The notes beneath the pieces are model-generated. The model worked only from the letters and a program-made list of their open reading frames with translations. It was not told the origin of the DNA and searched no databases. From positions 1-64,000 of the forward strand of contig NZ_LDOT01000020.1 in NCBI RefSeq assembly GCF_001029445.1: a stretch of 64,000 nt of DNA, read 5' to 3'. Origin of the DNA: Photobacterium aquae. Lineage in GTDB: Bacteria; Pseudomonadota; Gammaproteobacteria; Enterobacterales; Vibrionaceae. The stretch's first letter is position 1. Each line of letters starts with the position of its first letter. Made by a program: the position numbers and the translations under genes. Positions 58,276 through 64,000 of this stretch are shown here, one piece after another.

Positions 58276-59529
58276 TTACAGTGCACCGTAAATCACAGAT
58301 GTGATTGCTGCGATACCACACAGAGCGGTGAAGATCTGAGCTGGTGTCGAAGTCTTGTACTTAGCCATTGCAGGAACTTTCTGCATCGCGAAGATTGGCA
58401 TTAGGAACAGGATAGCGGCAATCATTGGCGCACCCATTGTTTCAATCATGCCCAGGATGCTTGGGTTGATTACGGCAACGATCCAAGTTGTGATTACGAT
58501 GAATACTAGGGAGATTTTCTCAATCTTGCTAACTGGCATTTCAGAGCGAGACTTCATTAGGCCAACTAGACCTTCGTGAGCACCTAGGAAGTGACCGAAG
58601 TAGCTTGAAGTGATGGCTGCGAAAGCAACTAGTGGACCAAGCAGAGAAATCATTGGAGATTCGTGAACGTTCGCTAGGTAAGACAGAACACTGATGTTTT
58701 CTGCTTGTGCTTGTGCTAGTTGTTCTGGAGACATAGACAGTACAACAGAGAACACGAAGAACATTACGAAGCCCATCAGCATCATTGCTGCGCCACCAGT
58801 GATCATGTCAGTTTTCTTAACTGCGTCGTCACCGAACTGCATGCGCTGCTCTTTAGAGAACTGAGAGATGATTGGGCTGTGGTTGAATGAGAACACGATG
58901 ATTGGAATTGCCAGCCATACTACTGAAGGCATAGAAGCCCAATCAGGAGATACTGACATCATTGATGTGTTCCAGTCAGGGATTAGGTATACAGAAAGAG
59001 CAAGCAGGATGAATACTAGAGGGTAAACCATCGCTGAAGTTGCTTTAAGCATTAGCTCTTTGCCAAGTACAACACCCGCAGTCATGGCTAGGATCAAGCC
59101 ACCAGATAGCAGCCAGCGAGGAATTGATTCCATGCCTAGCTGGTTAACCATGAACGAGTCAACCGTGTTAGTGATACCAACACCGTAGATTAGAACGATA
59201 GGGTAGATGGCGAAGAAGTAGGCAAAAGTAATGATGTTTGCGCCAGTCTTACCAAAGTGCTCTTCAACAGTATCGGTGATATCTGCTTCAGGGTTTTTAG
59301 CTGAAAGTACGAAACGAGCAAGGCTCTTGTGAGCAAACCAAGTCATAGGCAGGGCGATAAGCGCCAGAACGACTAGAGGCCAGAAACCGCCAGCACCTGC
59401 TTTGATTGGAAGGAATAGAACACCGGCGCCTACCGCTGTACCAAATAGCGACAGTGCCCAAGTAACGTCTTTATACGTCCATCCTGCTTTTACAGCGCTA
59501 GTGGCTGTTGTGCTTGTAGATGTTTGCAT
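58276..59529 (-). CDS. sdaC: SdaC, serine transporter (HAAAP family)
   Basis: 417 residues, eleven membrane helices; family elements LSLFGTAVGAGVLFLPIKAG, AYFFAIYPIVLIYGVGITNT, FSFNHSPIISQFSKEQR and SSYFGHFLGAHEGLVGL. Proton-serine symport. Upstream of sdaB, as in E. coli. Strongly biased codons. A CRP-type site lies upstream. Confidence 0.95.
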   Translation of the reverse strand: MQTSTSTTATSAVKAGWTYKDVTWALSLFGTAVGAGVLFLPIKAGAGGFWPLVVLALIALPMTWFAHKSLARFVLSAKNPEADITDTVEEHFGKTGANIITFAYFFAIYPIVLIYGVGITNTVDSFMVNQLGMESIPRWLLSGGLILAMTAGVVLGKELMLKATSAMVYPLVFILLALSVYLIPDWNTSMMSVSPDWASMPSVVWLAIPIIVFSFNHSPIISQFSKEQRMQFGDDAVKKTDMITGGAAMMLMGFVMFFVFSVVLSMSPEQLAQAQAENISVLSYLANVHESPMISLLGPLVAFAAITSSYFGHFLGAHEGLVGLMKSRSEMPVSKIEKISLVFIVITTWIVAVINPSILGMIETMGAPMIAAILFLMPIFAMQKVPAMAKYKTSTPAQIFTALCGIAAITSVIYGAL

Positions 59530-59655
59530 GATTATCTATCCAAAGTTGTTTACGGAACGGAAATTAAGGAACGGCGCGCATTTTCGTGATTTATTGCGGG
59601 AAAACCATGATCAAGATCTCGTTATGTAACACGGATGTATTGCAATACAAACCAG

Positions 59656-59671
59656 TGTGATCAAGATCACG
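59656..59671. promoter_or_regulatory. CRP site upstream of sdaC
   Basis: TGTGATCAAGATCACG matches TGTGA-N6-TCACA at nine of ten fixed bases. It is 127 bases from sdaC. A second, weaker TGATCAAGATCTCG at 59608-59621 shares the core. CRP control of sdaCB is known in E. coli. Confidence 0.65.
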
Positions 59672-59711
59672 CATTAATGGCGGGTAATATTAGGGGAAAT
59701 AACGTGCTAGA

Positions 59712-60320
59712 TTAGTTTTTCTCATGCCAGAGTTGTTTTGATAACACTTTTAACATTTGTGCAGTCGCCCCCCAAATTGCGTATTTGCCGAATGAAACTG
59801 AATATATATGGTGTTTTTGGCCTTTAATCGAAATAGGAAGGGTTGCCATATTCATCGGGTTAAGCACAAAGCTGGCTGGAGCCTCGAACAGTTCATCAAC
59901 CTCATTGGGATCAAGGTAGGGCGTGTATTGAGCGGGAATAACGGAGAGATAGGGGGTTACGATGTAGCCACTAATTGTGGCAAGCGAAGGAAGTTGGCCG
60001 ACAATATTGCTGCGATTGCATAAAATACCTGTTTCCTCATGCGTTTCGCGAATTGCCGTCTCGATCAAATCACCGTCTTCTACCTCATAGCGCCCGCCCG
60101 GAAAAGAAACTTGCCCAGGGTGATGCTTTAAGTGTTTGGCTCGGCGGGTGAAAATGATGTGTATCCCGTCATCACGTATAACGAGGGGAATAAGAACCGC
60201 CGCCGGTTTCAAGGCTTTGCCGGGAATAAGGTGTTGCTCGATTCTCTGGGTATGACTGGTGTCGTACGTCGCTGGTGAAGACAGAATAAAGCGGCTTATC
60301 AAGTGTTGCGATACTGGCAT
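59712..60320 (-). CDS. nudL: NudL/YeaB-like Nudix CoA pyrophosphatase
   Basis: 202 residues. Nudix box G-x5-E-x7-REUxEExGU is intact in GGRYEVEDGDLIETAIRETH followed by EETGIL; upstream LKHHPGQVSFPGG is the CoA-pyrophosphatase (UPF0035) signature. Probably splits CoA to 3',5'-ADP and phosphopantetheine. Read after pabB on the same strand, 182 bases apart, as pabB and nudL are neighbours in E. coli. Confidence 0.9.
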   Translation of the reverse strand: MPVSQHLISRFILSSPATYDTSHTQRIEQHLIPGKALKPAAVLIPLVIRDDGIHIIFTRRAKHLKHHPGQVSFPGGRYEVEDGDLIETAIRETHEETGILCNRSNIVGQLPSLATISGYIVTPYLSVIPAQYTPYLDPNEVDELFEAPASFVLNPMNMATLPISIKGQKHHIYSVSFGKYAIWGATAQMLKVLSKQLWHEKN

Positions 60321-60502
60321 AGTCCATCCATGACTGAGATAACATCAAATAAGTATAGCTGACCCAGTATATTACCTTAGGGTATAAAAATGTCTCGTTT
60401 TGATGTTTAACATGCTTGTTTACTGAATTTGTTGGTAGGTGGTTGATTTTCAACCTACCAATTGCCCTCATCGGCTGTGATGAGGGCGTGAATAAAAGGG
60501 AT

Positions 60503-61909
60503 TCAGTGAGATAATACGGGCAAGATTCGGCTTAGTTTGTCCAACGTTTCTTGGTATTCACTATCGACTTGACTGTCGGCCACTAGACCACCACCAGCCC
60601 ACGCGTGAATTTGACCGTTGTGGCAGACCAGTGTGCGAATCGTGATACTGGTATCCATTTTCTGGCAGCGACTGATGTAGCCGATACTACCGCAGTATAT
60701 GCTGCGTCGGTTTGGTTCCAGCTCCTCGATGATCTCCATCGCCCGGATTTTCGGCGCGCCGGTAATCGACCCGCCGGGGAAGCAAGCTCGCAGGAGATCA
60801 CAGGCACTGTACTGGTCATCGAGATCACCGGTTACGGTACTGACGAGGTGGTGAACGGCTGGGAAGCTCTCAACATCGAACAGTTTTGGTACCCTGACAG
60901 TGCCCGGCTTTGCAACGCGTCCTATATCGTTGCGGAGCAAGTCGACGATCATCAGGTTTTCGGCACGATCCTTTTCTGTATTCCGTAACTCCTCGGCCAA
61001 CAGGGCATCTTCAGCTTTATCAGTGGCGCGGGGACGGGTGCCTTTGATGGGCTTAGTTTCAATCCGGCGTCCATCAAGCTGGAGAAAACGCTCAGGTGAA
61101 ACTGAGACAATGGCGGTATCGTCGGTGCGCATGAATGCCGAAAATGGCGCGCCGTTGCCTTTTTCGAGCTGCAAATAGCCTTGCCATTCACAGCCGGTGT
61201 AATTGGCACTGAAACGTTGTGCCAAGTTAATTTGGTAGCAGTCGCCAGCCAGAATGTATTCCTGCACCTGCTTGAACTTTTCGCCGTACTGCGTTCTGTC
61301 CATATTGGCTTGCCAGTGCGATGTTAGGGCAAAGCTATCAGATTGTTGAAATTGACGTGCTTCAGAGGATTGAGATTCATAGGCCGCACGGCGTTCTGAT
61401 AACCACTGTTTTCGGGCGCTACCCACAGGGCTGATCAGGTAGAGGTTCTCTGTGTGGTGATCGGCAATCAGGGCCCAGTCATAAATCCCGATAGCCATGT
61501 CAGCAATGGGAATGTCGTGATGGGCTAGAGACGGTATTTTTTCTATTCGTCGGCCGAGATCGTAACCGAAGTAACCAAGAGCGCCACCACAAAAAGGCAC
61601 ATTCTCAAGGGGATCGATCACTGGTAGCAAGGAGGATTGCAGCGACTCGAGTAGGGCGAACGGATCGTCATCGCTGTATTTTTCGTCGCCATTTGAAAAA
61701 ATAATACGGGTTGTTTCACCATGTGTCTGTAAAGTGGCTAAAGGATCGGCAACCAAAATATCGAAGCGATTATCAGGGTGATCCGAAGCCGCCGAGCGTA
61801 ATATCATTGCCCACGGCTGGCCCGCAAAAGGTTCAAACCACGCACAAGCTTCATCTTTGTGGTAGTCGAATTGGTCAATATTCAAAGCTGTATGCGTTTT
61901 ACAAATCAT
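60503..61909 (-). CDS. pabB: PabB, aminodeoxychorismate synthase component I
   Basis: With PabA makes 4-amino-4-deoxychorismate for folate. 468 residues. Chorismate-binding domain motifs: LAGDCYQINLAQRFSA, ETKPIKGTRPRATD with the active-site Lys of PIKGT, ENLMIVDLLRNDIGRV and FPGGSITGAPKIRAMEIIEE. No fused amidotransferase or lyase. Confidence 0.95.
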   Translation of the reverse strand: MICKTHTALNIDQFDYHKDEACAWFEPFAGQPWAMILRSAASDHPDNRFDILVADPLATLQTHGETTRIIFSNGDEKYSDDDPFALLESLQSSLLPVIDPLENVPFCGGALGYFGYDLGRRIEKIPSLAHHDIPIADMAIGIYDWALIADHHTENLYLISPVGSARKQWLSERRAAYESQSSEARQFQQSDSFALTSHWQANMDRTQYGEKFKQVQEYILAGDCYQINLAQRFSANYTGCEWQGYLQLEKGNGAPFSAFMRTDDTAIVSVSPERFLQLDGRRIETKPIKGTRPRATDKAEDALLAEELRNTEKDRAENLMIVDLLRNDIGRVAKPGTVRVPKLFDVESFPAVHHLVSTVTGDLDDQYSACDLLRACFPGGSITGAPKIRAMEIIEELEPNRRSIYCGSIGYISRCQKMDTSITIRTLVCHNGQIHAWAGGGLVADSQVDSEYQETLDKLSRILPVLSH

Positions 61910-62186
61910 TTTCTATTTTGTGACAGGTGTACGTTTGGCGCATAGCGCGAAATTAATGGCAAGAGTATCATAAACCCAGTTTTTATTACGACGCCCAAGG
62001 ACGATCCCTCGCTATTCTTTTTAATTTTCGATGAGTTAAATAGCTTGGGAGCACCGCCATGTGGAACGTGGCAGCGTGGCTCATCTCATTCAGACCCTAC
62101 ATTATGGGTGACGATGTGGCACACCCCCCTACATTGGAAGCAATAAATCGGGCGCCAAGGAATGATAATAATCAACGAGGGCATTT

Positions 62187-63695
62187 ATGACCGTCATCCG
62201 CAAAGAAGATGTGATTAGTAGTGTGGCCGATGCGCTGCAGTATATCTCTTACTACCACCCGCTGGACTTTGTGAAAGCATTGGAACAGGCATATAACAGA
62301 GAACAGAATCAGGCTGCGAAGGATGCAATTGCGCAGATCCTGATTAACTCACGCATGTCAGCCGAAGGTCGCCGTCCTATCTGCCAAGATACCGGTATCG
62401 TGACCTGTTTCGTTAAAATCGGGATGAATGTTCAGTGGGATAGTGATCTGACTGTCCAGCAAATGATCGATGAAGGCGTTCGCCGTGCTTACACCAACCC
62501 GGATAATCCGCTACGGGCCTCTGTCGTAGCCGATCCTGCCGGGAGTCGAAAGAATACCCGTGATAATGCGCCTGCAGTCGTACATATTGATATGGTGCCG
62601 GGCGATAAGGTGGAGTTCCAGATTGCAGCTAAAGGCGGCGGTTCGGAAAACAAGACCAAGATGGTGATGCTTAACCCGTCTGATGATATTGCTGAGTGGG
62701 TTGAAAAGACAGTTCCTCTGATGGGGGCTGGCTGGTGCCCACCGGGTATGCTGGGTATCGGTATTGGCGGTACCGCTGAGAAAGCCGCGGTGATGGCGAA
62801 AGAAGCCTTGATGGAGTCCATTGATATTCAAGAGCTGCAAGCACGCGGTGCCGAAACTGCCGAGGAAAAATTGCGTCTTGATATCTACAACCGCGTAAAC
62901 AAGCTGGGCATTGGCGCACAGGGTCTGGGTGGCCTGACAACGGTTCTTGATGTGAAAATTAAGACGGCACCAACCCACGCTGCGTCAAAACCTGTTTGTA
63001 TGATCCCGAACTGTGCGGCAACCCGCCATGTTCATTTCTCACTGGATGGCAATGGCCCTGCGGAGCTTGCTACGCCGAAGCTGGAAGACTGGCCGGAAGT
63101 GACTTGGGAAGTGGGCGAGAATGTTCGCCGTGTGAATGTGGACGAAGTGACTAAAGCTGACGTGCAGCAATGGCGCTCTGGTGAGACCTTGTTGCTGTCA
63201 GGCAAGATCCTTACGGGTCGTGATGCTGCCCATAAGCGTATTCAGGATATGCTGGCGCGTGGTGAAGACTTCCCGGTTGATTTCAAGAATCGCTTTATTT
63301 ACTACGTTGGCCCTGTTGATGCGGTAGGTGATGAAGTTGTAGGCCCAGCAGGCCCGACAACCTCAACTCGGATGGATAAGTTCACCGATATGATGCTGGA
63401 GCAGGCAGGCCTGACCGGTATGATCGGTAAGGCGGAGCGTGGTCCTGCTGCGATTGAGTCAATCAAGAAGCACAAGGCTGTTTACCTAATGGCTGTTGGT
63501 GGTGCTGCATATTTGGTGGCAAAAGCCATCAAACAAGCGAAAGTGGTGGCATTTGAAGATCTGGGCATGGAAGCGATTTATGAATTTGAAGTCGAAGATA
63601 TGCCAGTGACGGTGGCGGTAGATGCTGAGGGTGTCAATGCCCACCAAACAGGTCCAGACATCTGGAAAGTCAAAATTGCTGAACTTGAAGGCTAA
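62187..63695 (+). CDS. Class I fumarate hydratase
   Basis: Fe-S fumarase of the TCA cycle. 502 residues. N-terminal segment with a cluster cysteine RRPICQDTGIVTCFVKIG, then AKGGGSENKTKM, CPPGMLGIGIGGTAEKA, and the C-terminal beta domain GKILTGRDAAHKRI and GPTTSTRMDKFTDMMLEQ. Shorter than E. coli FumA/FumB (548), matching the other class I subgroup common in Vibrio. GAGG precedes the ATG. Confidence 0.95.
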   Translation: MTVIRKEDVISSVADALQYISYYHPLDFVKALEQAYNREQNQAAKDAIAQILINSRMSAEGRRPICQDTGIVTCFVKIGMNVQWDSDLTVQQMIDEGVRRAYTNPDNPLRASVVADPAGSRKNTRDNAPAVVHIDMVPGDKVEFQIAAKGGGSENKTKMVMLNPSDDIAEWVEKTVPLMGAGWCPPGMLGIGIGGTAEKAAVMAKEALMESIDIQELQARGAETAEEKLRLDIYNRVNKLGIGAQGLGGLTTVLDVKIKTAPTHAASKPVCMIPNCAATRHVHFSLDGNGPAELATPKLEDWPEVTWEVGENVRRVNVDEVTKADVQQWRSGETLLLSGKILTGRDAAHKRIQDMLARGEDFPVDFKNRFIYYVGPVDAVGDEVVGPAGPTTSTRMDKFTDMMLEQAGLTGMIGKAERGPAAIESIKKHKAVYLMAVGGAAYLVAKAIKQAKVVAFEDLGMEAIYEFEVEDMPVTVAVDAEGVNAHQTGPDIWKVKIAELEG

Positions 63696-63715
63696 GGGAT
63701 ACCTAAAGCCAATCG

Positions 63716-63741
63716 AAAAGGAGCCGTAGGGCTCCTTTTTT
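63716..63741 (+). terminator. Terminator of the fumarase gene
   Basis: AAAAGGAGCC-GTAG-GGCTCCTTTT then TT. Confidence 0.9.
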
Positions 63742-63937
63742 ATTTCCTTGCAACGATAAAATAGCCCCAAACGGTGTGTTTAATTTATTATGCCGAAAAA
63801 TGAGGCGTGATGTTTTTTTCTCTTCTTACCATCCATGGAAGAAATATTTTCTATATGAAGATAAGGATAAGTTGTTTGAATTAAAATAGTCAGTTTTTTA
63901 GAATAGCGCTCACATCAAGATAAAAAGAATGAGTTAA

Positions 63938-64000
63938 ATGGAAAAAGTTTATTTGGAATTATCGGAAGATAATGGTTCTTCGCACAAGTTTTATGAAGTG
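63938..64000 (+). CDS. Start of a WGR-domain protein (cut by window edge)
   Basis: ATG 63938 opens 21 codons without stop: MEKVYLELSEDNGSSHKFYE V. This is the way WGR domains begin (first strand, then H/S-KFYEV). WGR proteins bind nucleic acid in PARPs and in bacterial MolR-type proteins. Only the first 21 residues are seen and the upstream ribosome site is weak. Confidence 0.5.
   Translation, partial: MEKVYLELSEDNGSSHKFYEV

Overview
This 64 kb window is ordinary chromosome of a member of the Vibrionaceae. The evidence is a luxO-luxU pair with a divergent Qrr1 quorum-sensing sRNA beside uvrB, a fabV enoyl-ACP reductase, a psrA-fadE fatty-acid locus with sigmaE-type small RNAs where I recall V. 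cholerae carrying vrrA, and the order mnmA-hflD-purB, cspD/clpSA, infA-bpt-aat. The genus cannot be fixed from the sequence alone (Photobacterium, Grimontia, Enterovibrio or Vibrio are all possible). There are no insertion sequences, prophages, CRISPR arrays, rRNA or tRNA genes that I can see, and base composition looks even throughout.

Layout. 1-3.4 kb: rsxC (cut by the window edge, with a 126-bp tandem repeat in its tail), rsxB and rsxA, leftward. 4.2-8.5 kb: uvrB, Qrr1 (leftward, sigma54 promoter), luxO, luxU. 8.4-13 kb: yvcK-like gene, a stand-alone LON-domain gene and a small conserved gene leftward, then the Moco-riboswitch-controlled moaA-moaC-moaD-moaE operon. 13.3-15.1 kb: a ParB/Srx-like unknown, a LiuR-like MerR regulator and two very small genes. 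15.5-21.2 kb: the oligopeptide permease operon oppABCDF, whose 3' end carries a candidate OppZ sRNA able to pair with the oppB leader. 21.2-26.7 kb: roxA, purB, hflD, mnmA, rluE, all leftward. 26.8-31.8 kb: icd, cspD, clpS-clpA. 31.9-37.2 kb: speB, speA, infA, bpt, aat, leftward. 37.3-41.7 kb: a glycine-zipper protein, pykA, hexR and a YeeZ-like epimerase. 41.67-42.32 kb: three leftward small RNA genes, each with its own sigmaE-like promoter and terminator. 42.5-47 kb: psrA, fadE, fabV. 47-51.5 kb: phoQ/phoP-like pair, ybjL-type transporter, grxA. 51.9-56.6 kb: iron alcohol dehydrogenase, coiled-coil lipoprotein, satP, divergent ADP-ribosylglycohydrolase. 56.7-64 kb: sdaB-sdaC, nudL, pabB, class I fumarase, and the start of a WGR-domain gene.

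How it works together. The most informative parts are regulatory RNAs. Qrr1 with LuxO/LuxU is the core of Vibrio quorum sensing. The 41.67-42.32 kb cluster holds two paralogous VrrA-like RNAs and one RybB/MicV-like RNA, all apparently read by the envelope-stress sigma factor. The opp operon appears to carry its own feedback sRNA. The rest is mainly housekeeping metabolism: redox-driven ion transport (Rnf), Moco synthesis, peptide and serine uptake, polyamine synthesis from arginine, fatty-acid oxidation/synthesis and the TCA cycle.
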